DNA of 25,161 nucleotides, from NCBI GenBank assembly GCA_002377645.1, contig DFQF01000042.1:1-25161 (forward strand). Direction: 5' to 3'. The notes below the pieces were generated by a model. The model saw nothing but the letters and a program-made list of their open reading frames with translations. It had not been told where the DNA came from and ran no database searches. The DNA comes from Nitrospinaceae bacterium UBA3496 (GTDB lineage Bacteria; UBA8248). Position 1 is the stretch's first letter. Every line of letters begins with the position of its first letter. Shown one piece after another: positions 15,642 to 23,572 of the stretch. Made by a program: the position numbers and the translations under genes.

Positions 15642-16395
15642 GAAGAAGCAACCCATTAAAAGTCAGAATGTTCCAAATTTGCAGGGTCATCTTCCCCTGT
15701 GTTCAGACGAGTTCGACATAGTTTCTGCAGAAGCTTGCATAGGTCACAAATTCTCTCAAAAAGAACTTCTAATTCAATCTTTAACACACCGGTCATACTC
15801 TCAAGAGATTATCCCCCCAGGTGATGACAATGAACGATTAGAATTTTTAGGTGATGCAGTACTTCAATTAGTTGTTACAGATTTCCTTTGGAATTCCTAC
15901 CCAGATTACCAAGAAGGTCAATTAACTCGTCAAAGATCACTTTTAGTGAATGGTCGTGCTCTTGCGAAGGTAGCAAAGTTAATTAATTTTGCTCCTTTTA
16001 TAAGGCTTGGAAAGGGAGAAAAAAAAACTGGAGGACAAACTAAAAACTCAATTTTAGCAGGGACTTTTGAGGCAATCGTTGGTGCAATTTTTATAGATGC
16101 AGGATTTAAGAAATGTGCTAATTGGATACACAAAAAATTATTGGGAAATTTGCCTCCAGCATCTATAGAAGATTTAAATGATAATAAAAGTAAATTGCAA
16201 GAATTTTTCCAGAGTTCAGGACAGAAGGCGCCGGAATATAAAATAATCAATGAATTTGGACCAGAGCATTCTAAAGTTTTTACAGTTGAAGTTTTACAAG
16301 GGAATCTAGTTTTAGGAAGAGGTGAAGGCAGATCAAAAAAAGCAGCTGAGCAAGAAGCTGCTAAGGCATGTTTAAAAAAGAACAACGCAGTCTGA
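15610..16395 (+). CDS. rnc: Ribonuclease III
   Basis: A 261-residue double-strand-specific endoribonuclease for rRNA and mRNA processing. After a basic, lysine-rich leader, the catalytic domain shows LTHRSY and the signature NERLEFLGDAVL (74-85) with metal ligands Glu78 and Asp82. The second motif is LAGTFEAIVGAIFIDAG with catalytic Glu154; the ligand equivalent to E. coli Asp114 is Gly151. A dsRNA-binding domain follows (about 185-258), ending GRSKKAAEQEAAKACL. The ATG at 15610 lies inside fabF with a GGTGGG-like site; a TTG 12 codons earlier is possible, and the domain itself begins about 45 residues in, so the start is uncertain. Confidence 0.93.
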   Translation: MQHYSLKKSSKKKQPIKSQNVPNLQGHLPLCSDEFDIVSAEACIGHKFSQKELLIQSLTHRSYSQEIIPPGDDNERLEFLGDAVLQLVVTDFLWNSYPDYQEGQLTRQRSLLVNGRALAKVAKLINFAPFIRLGKGEKKTGGQTKNSILAGTFEAIVGAIFIDAGFKKCANWIHKKLLGNLPPASIEDLNDNKSKLQEFFQSSGQKAPEYKIINEFGPEHSKVFTVEVLQGNLVLGRGEGRSKKAAEQEAAKACLKKNNAV

Positions 16396-16428
16396 CATTT
16401 GATAATTTTTTCGCCTTTGAGGTAAAAA

Positions 16429-19400
16429 TTGCGGTTAAAATCTATAGAGATGAAAGGTTTTAAATCTTTTGTTGATAAAACAGTGATCGATTTAAGTGGT
16501 CCTATGACTGCAGTTGTTGGTCCAAATGGTTGTGGCAAAAGTAATGTGTCGGATGCTATCAGGTGGGTTCTTGGAGAACAGGCTCCAACAAACATGCGTG
16601 CAAAGAAAATGGATGATGTGATTTTTAACGGTAGTGCGGAAAGGAAATCTCTTGGGATGGCCGAAGTTTCAATGACCTTAAGTGGATTGAATGGTTCTAT
16701 AACAGATCTCAAGTATAAGGATTTTGAGGAAATTGTAGTTACAAGGCGTTTATATCGCTCAGGAGAAAGCGAATATTTAATAAATAAGAATTTTTGTAGA
16801 TTAAAAGATATTACTGATCTATTTCTAGATACGGGTGTATCTTTGGACACATTTTCAATAGTAGAACAAGGCAGAATAGAAGAACTAGTTAATTCCAAGC
16901 CTATGGATCGGAGAGTTCTTATTGAAGAAGCTGCTGGAATTATGAAATATAAGAACCGTAGGAATGAAGCAATGAGAAAATTAGAATTGTCTATGGGTAA
17001 TCTTACCCGTATGGATGATGTGATGCGTGAGAAAGAGTCAAGATTAAATTCTTTGCGTCGACAGGCTAGAAAAGCAAAATATTACAAAGAATACCAAGAA
17101 GATATTAAAGATTTAGATTTATGTGTTTCTGTTCTTGATTTTCTGAAAATAACAAATGAGCTTAGACCTGCTGAATTAGATTTAGAGAAATTGAAAGAGA
17201 ACGAGCAAGTTGTTCTTTCTAAAATATCTGCAGTCGAATCTGACAGAGAAAGAGTAAGAATAGAACTGCAGCAAAAATCCGAACTTATATCCAATACAAA
17301 ACAACGTATAGTTCAAGTAGATGGAAAGATTATTCGTCTTAAAGAACAGAAAGAAATCTTTTCTAATCGACTTAGAGAATTAGCAACAGAGAAACTTAAA
17401 AGAGAAAACGAGGGTTCTACGCTTGAAGAAGAGATTAATAGATTTGAAAATGAAAAGAGACTATTAATTGAAGAAGAAGACAAGTTTAAAAATCTGGTCG
17501 ATAAAACTAGAGGAGAAGATTCGCTTTTTAAAGAGTTTATTACGGCTGTAAAAGAAAACATGGATTTATCTCAATATTACGATCAGAAAGTAGAGGAAAA
17601 CTTAAAGGAATATTTCTCTCAGGTTAAAGAAGTTATTGATGCGCAGGAAAAACTGAAGAATGAAGTTTCTACATATGAAGAAAAATGTTCAAGATTAAAA
17701 AAAGTGCGGACAGAATATGAAATGAAAAATACAGAACTTAAGGATAATATCCTTGAAAAAAGAACGTTGTTGCAGGCTATTCAATCGACAATAGATTCTT
17801 CACTAAAGCAAAGAGCTGGTGTGAATGATTTTCTTGATTTGGGTTTAACAGCAATGAGTTTGTTTTCGGATTCTATTGTAGTTGAGAAGAGATATGAAAA
17901 AGCTATAGAGTCAATTTTAAAAGAACTTTTGTTCAGTGTGGTTGTTGATAATCCAGATGATGCTTTTTCCGCCATAAAAAATTTCGCAAAAAAAGGTGAT
18001 ATTCGTGCTTTGGCTATTTCTATTAATTCAAAGGAAAAGACTCTTCCCGAAATTCCGAGATCTGAAAAAGTTTTCGGTTCTGCAGCATCTCTAGTTAGTA
18101 GTAAAAATGAATTTAAAGATTGTATATCTCAATTTTTAGGTGGGGTGGCGATAGTAGAAGATATTGATGTTGCTTATAGTTCTTGGTTGACCGGACCTTC
18201 CAATGTTACTTGGGTGACTTTAAATGGAGAAATTATTTATCCGAATGGTTCTTTCGAATGTGGGTCATCGAAACTTGATACTACTGGAGTTTTGGAAAGA
18301 AATAGAAAATGTGAGGAGTTGAAATTAGAAATTGATAATAATGAAACTAGTTTGTCTGAATCAGTTGCTAATTTCCATCGTATATCGACGCAACTTCAGT
18401 CTGCTGAAGATGAATTGAGAGTTGGAATAGAGAATCAAAGACAGTTAGAAATCAAACTCATTTCTATAGAAGAAAGAGTACACTCTAAGTTACGTGTTGC
18501 ATTGACTGAATTTTCTGGAAAGGTGTTATCAATCCAGAGTGAGTTGAATAGACTCGGAGAATCTATTGAGAAAAGTCGTCTCCGTAAAAAAAATTGTTTG
18601 TCAGATGTCGAAGAAATAAATAATAAGAGAAAAGAAACTCAAGAAAGTATAGAATCTTTTGAAGAACAGTCTAAAGACCTTGAAATTGAAAACCAAAGAA
18701 TGATTCAGAGTGAGATTGAGCAGGATAAAGATCTTACAGATATTCAAATACAGAACGAAAACTTAGGCAATCAGATAAGGAGTCTCAGGAACGAATCTGA
18801 TCAAATTTCTGAAAAAATTGCAAATGCTTCGGAAACTAGAACTACTTTACAAGTTAAAAAAGATGCGATGGTTGCACAAGTTTTACAGAAGCATGGAGTT
18901 AGTGTTCATACGAAAATTGATGAGTTTCGAGAGGAATTATCTTCATACAGGGAAAAAACGGAGAAATTAGATGATTTAAACAATAGGTTCTCAAAATTAG
19001 GAGAAGTAAATCATTTAGCTGCGCAAGAATATGATGAAGTTAATGAAGAATTCTCTTTCTTAAAAGAGCAAAGGGAAGATCTTGATCAGTCAATTTTAAA
19101 TTTAAAAGACACTATAGAAAAATTAAATAGAACAACAAAAACAAAGTTTCTTGATGCATTCGAAAAAGTACAAAAACATTTTGAAGATATTTTCGGAAGG
19201 CTATTTTCTGGGGGAGAGGCAAAGTTGTTTATGTTAGAACCTGAAAAACCTTTAGAAAGTGGAGTAGATATAGAAGTTAAGCCTCCAGGGAAACGTCCCT
19301 CTAACATTATGCTACTATCTGCTGGAGAAAAAGCTCTCACTGCCATTTCCTTGCTTTTTTCTGTGTTTTCCGTGAGACCTAGTCCATTTTGTTTGCTTGA

Positions 19401-19632
19401 TGAAGTAGATGCAACTCTGGATGATGCCAATGTTATAAGGTTTAGGGAAGTACTTGGAGAACTAGAGGATAGAAGCCAATTCATAGTTATTACTCATAAT
19501 AAGAAAACGATGTCATTCGCTTCACAATTATATGGAATAACTCAGCGAGAAAAAGGAGTTTCGGAAGTTGTTTCTGTTCAGCTTAATAGAAAAAAAAATG
19601 ATAACGTAGAACAATCAATAAGAAGCAACTAA
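16429..19632 (+). CDS. smc: Chromosome segregation protein SMC
   Basis: A 1067-residue SMC ATPase, the core of bacterial condensin. The N-terminal head has Walker A GPNGCGKS (31-38). A coiled coil runs from about 165 to 460. The globular hinge is about 463-625. The returning coil runs to about 905. The C-terminal head has LLSAGE (962-967) in place of the usual LSGGE, and Walker B CLLDEVDATLDD with Asp991 and Glu992. It is clearly shorter than the roughly 1190-residue Bacillus protein, the loss being spread over both coil arms. The TTG at 16429 has GAGG 6 bases upstream and gives the standard start MRLKSIEMKGFKSF. No ScpA or ScpB gene is in view. Confidence 0.96.
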   Translation: MRLKSIEMKGFKSFVDKTVIDLSGPMTAVVGPNGCGKSNVSDAIRWVLGEQAPTNMRAKKMDDVIFNGSAERKSLGMAEVSMTLSGLNGSITDLKYKDFEEIVVTRRLYRSGESEYLINKNFCRLKDITDLFLDTGVSLDTFSIVEQGRIEELVNSKPMDRRVLIEEAAGIMKYKNRRNEAMRKLELSMGNLTRMDDVMREKESRLNSLRRQARKAKYYKEYQEDIKDLDLCVSVLDFLKITNELRPAELDLEKLKENEQVVLSKISAVESDRERVRIELQQKSELISNTKQRIVQVDGKIIRLKEQKEIFSNRLRELATEKLKRENEGSTLEEEINRFENEKRLLIEEEDKFKNLVDKTRGEDSLFKEFITAVKENMDLSQYYDQKVEENLKEYFSQVKEVIDAQEKLKNEVSTYEEKCSRLKKVRTEYEMKNTELKDNILEKRTLLQAIQSTIDSSLKQRAGVNDFLDLGLTAMSLFSDSIVVEKRYEKAIESILKELLFSVVVDNPDDAFSAIKNFAKKGDIRALAISINSKEKTLPEIPRSEKVFGSAASLVSSKNEFKDCISQFLGGVAIVEDIDVAYSSWLTGPSNVTWVTLNGEIIYPNGSFECGSSKLDTTGVLERNRKCEELKLEIDNNETSLSESVANFHRISTQLQSAEDELRVGIENQRQLEIKLISIEERVHSKLRVALTEFSGKVLSIQSELNRLGESIEKSRLRKKNCLSDVEEINNKRKETQESIESFEEQSKDLEIENQRMIQSEIEQDKDLTDIQIQNENLGNQIRSLRNESDQISEKIANASETRTTLQVKKDAMVAQVLQKHGVSVHTKIDEFREELSSYREKTEKLDDLNNRFSKLGEVNHLAAQEYDEVNEEFSFLKEQREDLDQSILNLKDTIEKLNRTTKTKFLDAFEKVQKHFEDIFGRLFSGGEAKLFMLEPEKPLESGVDIEVKPPGKRPSNIMLLSAGEKALTAISLLFSVFSVRPSPFCLLDEVDATLDDANVIRFREVLGELEDRSQFIVITHNKKTMSFASQLYGITQREKGVSEVVSVQLNRKKNDNVEQSIRSN

Positions 19633-19678
19633 ATTCTAATAACTAATTCCTCAATTCTTGATAGCAAAGAGATTAATC

Positions 19679-20635
19679 TTGTTTTTTGAACGAATAAAAA
19701 AGAGACTTGCATCTAAAGATATTCAGGAAAATCGTTTCTATGATGGTTTATCTCCTACTAGAAATAAATTATTTTCAAAATTAAAAAATATTTTTCTAAC
19801 AGATAAAATAGATGAGAAAATGTATGAAAGGATTGAGGAAGCTCTTTATGTGTCTGATTTGGGACCTCGTTTAGTGTCTCAAGTTCTTGATAGATTGCGT
19901 GCAGGAGAGAATTTAGGAGAATCGACTCATGAACGTATGAAGAAGATTTTATTATCTTTTTTCCCTGAAACACAGAAGGTAACTAAATTTCCTGAAGATG
20001 AAAGAAATGGCCCGAAGGTAATTTTACTTGTTGGAGTTAACGGAGTTGGAAAGACAACTACAGCAGGTAAACTTGCTTTGAAAGAAATGTCTACTGGAAA
20101 AAAAGTGATGTTAGTTGGTGCAGATACTTTTAGAGCTGCTGCAACTGAACAGATAAATTTTTGGGCAAAAAAAATCGGATGTGATTTTGTAAGTCGTTCC
20201 GATGGGGCAGATCCATCTTCCGTAGTTTTCGATGCTTTAGAATCAGGTAATGCACAGAAAACAGATGTGATTATAATTGATACAGCAGGTCGACTACAGA
20301 ACAAGAAAAATTTGATGGAAGAAATAAAGAAAGTACATAGAGTATGCGGTAAAGTTATCATTAATTCTCCCCATGAAGTCTTCCTAGTAATTGATGCAAA
20401 TACAGGTCAGAATGCATTGAATCAGGTAAAGGAATTTAATGCTTGTATTCAATTGACGGGTTTAATTATGACTAAAGTAGAAGGTACCTCAAGAGGAGGA
20501 ATGATAGTTTCAGCAACTAATGAAAGTAAAGTACCGGTCTGTTATTTAGGTTTTGGAGAGCATGAGAAAGATTTAGTTGATTTTGATACGAATAAATTTA
20601 TCAATGCGTTATTAGATTTTGACATTACATCATGA
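19679..20635 (+). CDS. ftsY: Signal recognition particle receptor FtsY
   Basis: A 318-residue SRP-type GTPase that docks ribosome-nascent chain-SRP complexes at the membrane. A short basic N-terminal segment and helical N domain precede the G domain: GVNGVGKTTTAGKLA (G1), DTFRAAATEQ (I-box), IIDTAGRLQNK (G3), and IMTKVEGTSRGG (G4). In G4 the guanine-contacting Asp of TKxD is Glu268. The long acidic A domain of E. coli FtsY is absent, as in many bacteria. I prefer the TTG at 19679 with a weak AAGAGA upstream; a TTG at 19658 would add seven residues. It follows smc by 46 bases and overlaps the convergent PBP gene end by 6 bases. Confidence 0.95.
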   Translation: MFFERIKKRLASKDIQENRFYDGLSPTRNKLFSKLKNIFLTDKIDEKMYERIEEALYVSDLGPRLVSQVLDRLRAGENLGESTHERMKKILLSFFPETQKVTKFPEDERNGPKVILLVGVNGVGKTTTAGKLALKEMSTGKKVMLVGADTFRAAATEQINFWAKKIGCDFVSRSDGADPSSVVFDALESGNAQKTDVIIIDTAGRLQNKKNLMEEIKKVHRVCGKVIINSPHEVFLVIDANTGQNALNQVKEFNACIQLTGLIMTKVEGTSRGGMIVSATNESKVPVCYLGFGEHEKDLVDFDTNKFINALLDFDITS

Positions 20636-22819
20636 ACATTTTTCAGTTGGTTCTGTTCCATCAATAAATGCTTCTAAAATAATTTTCCCTTTACATTTTT
20701 TTGAAGGTAGAAAACCCGACTTGTAATCTATTTTAATAAGTTTCACTTTCGGTGGAGATTTTGGATAATTAAATTTATCTCCTTTTCTTTTACTCCATTT
20801 TTTCATTATTTCTACCCAAATAGGAAGTGCTGCAGAACCTCCAGAAGCTCGAAATCCCATATTTTTGTTGCTATCCCTACCTACCCATACCCCAAGAACT
20901 AGGTCAGGAGAGAATCCGACAAACCAAGCGTCTTTGTACTTATTAGTAGTTCCAGTTTTGCCTGCAACAAAAAGTTTTATACTTTTTGCTAATTTTGCTG
21001 TTCCGTCAGTAACTACTCCTCTCAGTAATAGTTTCATTTGAAATGCAGTTTCTGGACTTATGGCAAGGTTAAATTGGGGAATAAATTTTTCCATTATACG
21101 ATTTTCATCATCTGTAATTCTTTCTATTTCGTATGGACGTGCGTAGATACCGTTAGTGGCAAATGGTATGTAAGATGAAATAAATTCATAGGGAGTTACT
21201 TCTATTGAACCTAATGCTAAAGATAAATAGGGATACATTTTTGAATGTATCCCAAGTCTTCTCGCAAATTTTATAGCTTTCTTAGGTTTTATTTGTATTA
21301 AAAGTTTTATGGTTGCTAAATTAAGTGATTTTTCTAGTGCGTTTCGCATAGTAACAGGCCCATAAAATTTCTCAGAATAATTTGTAGGTTTCCAAACTCT
21401 TTTTGTCCCAGGTATACGTTCTACGAAGGGAGAATCCATTAGAATGTGGTTGGGACCATAGCCTAAAGATAGGGCACTTCCCATTATAATTGATTTAAAA
21501 GCAGAACCAGGTTGTCTTTTGGCTTGTACTGCTCTATTGAACTTGAAACGTCTGAAATTTGTTCCCCCAGTCATTGCTCTAACTGCACCAGAACGTGGAT
21601 CAAATGCTATAACTGCTCCTTGTATAGTTTCTTGCCATTTTAAAAAAATTCTTTTTGATTTTTTATTTAAGTTTTTAACTTTACCTAGAACAATATCACC
21701 TGAATTAAGTAGTTTATAATTAATCTCCTTTGGAATTTTCATATGTGCTTCATAAATACCAATAATTCCAAGAATTTTTTTTCTTCTAACTTCAGTAATT
21801 CTAAATTGGAAACGATCTCCAAGTTTTGGATGTTTTGTCAAATTTTTAGAAGCGTCTTTAAAACCTCTCATCCTATTTAATTTATAAATGCCTCTTCGAA
21901 GAGCATTATCTACATTTTTTTGAAGGGATATATCAAGTGTTGTATAAACTTGAAGACCGCTTCGATACATAGTATTTCCATATCTTTTAGATAACTGTTT
22001 TCGAACATGTTCGACAAAATAAGCAGTTTCAGGAATTTGGTTTAAAGTAAAAGGATTTAATCTAAGAAATTCATCCTGTGCAGAATCCTTTTCTGTTTTC
22101 TTTATAAATTTTTCACTCAACATTCTCTTTAATACTAAGTTTCGGCGCGCTATTGATCTTTTGGGGTTTTTCCTTGGATTGAATTTAGAGGGTGCCTTAG
22201 GTAGTCCGGCAAGAAGTGCACTTTCTGCTAAAGTAAGCTCAGATAGTTTTTTACCAAAATAAATTTTAGAAGCCGCTTGTACACCGTATGCTCCATTTCC
22301 CAAATAAATTTGATTTAAATAAAATTCTAGAATTTCATCTTTTGTGAAGCGTTTTTCAATTTCTATTGCTAACAAAGCTTCTTTGATTTTTCTTTTCAAA
22401 GTCCTTTCCGGTGTAAGAAATAGTACTTTTGCTAGTTGCTGAGTAATTGTGCTTCCACCTTGTACAAAACGACCACTTTGCAAATTCACAAAAAAAGCTC
22501 TTATAATATCAGGATAGCTTACGCCGGGATGTTCGTAGAATCTTGCATCTTCAATAGACAAAAAAGCTTGTCGAAGTTGGATTGGTATTTTAGATAACGA
22601 AGTTGGTTCTCTTCTTTCGAGGTAAAGTTCTGCAATAAGTTTTCCCTTAGAATCAAAAATCCTAGTGGTTGTGTTTGGTTGATAATTTTTTAATCGGTCA
22701 AGTTCAGGGAATTCAAAAAGGAAAGAAACTCCTAATCCCAAAAGAATTCCGATTGTAAAAAAAATAATTAAGATGAACTTAAAAATGTGAAGTTTTAGTA
22801 TTTTTTTAAAAAAAATCAT
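20630..22819 (-). CDS. Class A penicillin-binding protein (PBP1A family)
   Basis: A 729-residue bifunctional peptidoglycan synthase. One signal-anchor helix at about 12-35 is followed by the glycosyltransferase (GT51) domain with catalytic Glu90 in SIEDARFYEHPG, QGGSTITQQLAK, and IYLGNGAYGVQAA. A middle beta-rich domain (about 310-400) leads to the transpeptidase domain with SxxK (Ser439, Lys442), SxN (Ser498, Asn500) and KTG (621-623). The ATG at 22819 has GGAG 8 bases upstream. It stands alone on the minus strand, convergent with ftsY and divergent from the HNH gene. Confidence 0.94.
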   Translation of the reverse strand: MIFFKKILKLHIFKFILIIFFTIGILLGLGVSFLFEFPELDRLKNYQPNTTTRIFDSKGKLIAELYLERREPTSLSKIPIQLRQAFLSIEDARFYEHPGVSYPDIIRAFFVNLQSGRFVQGGSTITQQLAKVLFLTPERTLKRKIKEALLAIEIEKRFTKDEILEFYLNQIYLGNGAYGVQAASKIYFGKKLSELTLAESALLAGLPKAPSKFNPRKNPKRSIARRNLVLKRMLSEKFIKKTEKDSAQDEFLRLNPFTLNQIPETAYFVEHVRKQLSKRYGNTMYRSGLQVYTTLDISLQKNVDNALRRGIYKLNRMRGFKDASKNLTKHPKLGDRFQFRITEVRRKKILGIIGIYEAHMKIPKEINYKLLNSGDIVLGKVKNLNKKSKRIFLKWQETIQGAVIAFDPRSGAVRAMTGGTNFRRFKFNRAVQAKRQPGSAFKSIIMGSALSLGYGPNHILMDSPFVERIPGTKRVWKPTNYSEKFYGPVTMRNALEKSLNLATIKLLIQIKPKKAIKFARRLGIHSKMYPYLSLALGSIEVTPYEFISSYIPFATNGIYARPYEIERITDDENRIMEKFIPQFNLAISPETAFQMKLLLRGVVTDGTAKLAKSIKLFVAGKTGTTNKYKDAWFVGFSPDLVLGVWVGRDSNKNMGFRASGGSAALPIWVEIMKKWSKRKGDKFNYPKSPPKVKLIKIDYKSGFLPSKKCKGKIILEAFIDGTEPTEKCS
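21230..21253. repeat. Perfect 10-bp inverted repeat inside the PBP gene
   Basis: GGGATACATT (21230-21239) and its exact complement AATGTATCCC (21244-21253) enclose a 4-base loop. It lies in the codons for LGIHSKMYPYL just after the transpeptidase SxN motif. No T run follows in either direction, so it is not an obvious terminator. Confidence 0.45.
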
Positions 22820-22895
22820 TTTTCAAACTCCGACGAAACTAAAATTGAAAAATATAACTGAAAAATCTTTAAGCTCGTGAAATGTTTTTTATTTA

Positions 22896-22926
22896 TTGTT
22901 TTCGAATCTGCTTTATTTATTATACT
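22896..22926 (+). promoter_or_regulatory. Candidate -10/-35 elements before the HNH gene
   Basis: In the 183-base gap between the divergent PBP and HNH genes, TATACT (22921-22926) matches the -10 consensus at 5 of 6 positions. TTGTTT (22896-22901) lies 19 bases upstream, a longer spacer than ideal. The rest of the gap is AT-rich with nothing else I can support. Confidence 0.25.
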
Positions 22927-23002
22927 AATTTTGCCTATCAAAGTGATGTTTTACCATAAATAGGTTATATTTGAATTCCTGTTTTACTTAGGAGATTTAT
23001 TT

Positions 23003-23512
23003 ATGGAAGCCTTTCGAGTTCTTGTTTTAAATCAGAGTTATGAGCCGATCAATGTGTGTGGAGCAAAACGAGCGATAAAGATGAGTCTTCTTGGGAAAGC
23101 AGAGGTCGTGGAGTCTGGTGAATTCGAAATAAGAAGTGAGACTTCCCAATTATTTCTTCCTTCTGTGATTCGACTTAAGAAGTATGTTTATTTGAAAATC
23201 AGAAAGAAAAAAGTTCCGTTTAGTAAAAAAAATGTTTTGAAAAGGGATCAATTCACATGTCAATATTGCGGTTCTTCTAACGGCGAGATGACATTGGATC
23301 ACATTTTCCCTCGTTCCAAAGGAGGAAAATCGACCTGGAAGAATGTAGTATGTAGTTGTAGAGTTTGTAATGCGAAAAAGGGTAATCGACTTCCTGAGGA
23401 AGTTGGTATGATTCTTATTTCAAAACCAACTCAACCTGTTTTTCCCTTGATTGGTGGTTTTGGAAAATCTTCTGTAATATTTTCCACTGAGAAGTGGACA
23501 AAATATTTTTAA
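23003..23512 (+). CDS. HNH endonuclease family protein
   Basis: A 169-residue protein with an N-terminal VLVLNQSYEPINVCGAKRAIKM region and a C-terminal HNH nuclease fold. Zinc-binding pairs are Cys86/Cys89 and Cys119/Cys122; the core has Asp99-His100 (LDHIFPRSKGG), Asn114 and Asn123 (CNAKKGNR). This compact type is widespread and chromosomally encoded in bacteria; its role is not settled, and it is not obviously a restriction or homing enzyme. The ATG has AGGAGA 8 bases upstream. It precedes uvrB by 60 bases, which hints at shared expression and possibly a DNA repair link. Confidence 0.88.
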   Translation: MEAFRVLVLNQSYEPINVCGAKRAIKMSLLGKAEVVESGEFEIRSETSQLFLPSVIRLKKYVYLKIRKKKVPFSKKNVLKRDQFTCQYCGSSNGEMTLDHIFPRSKGGKSTWKNVVCSCRVCNAKKGNRLPEEVGMILISKPTQPVFPLIGGFGKSSVIFSTEKWTKYF

Positions 23513-23572
23513 TCTTCTCTTTTAATCACTTTCTTTTTTCTGAATTAGATTTTATATCGCAAAAGGTTTTCT

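Noticed and set aside
15930..16898. A 322-codon open frame on the minus strand opposite rnc and smc
   Set aside because: It lies wholly antisense to two well-supported genes, its translation is Ser/Leu/Phe-rich without any recognisable domain, and no ribosome site precedes it. It is a shadow of the AT-rich codon pattern.
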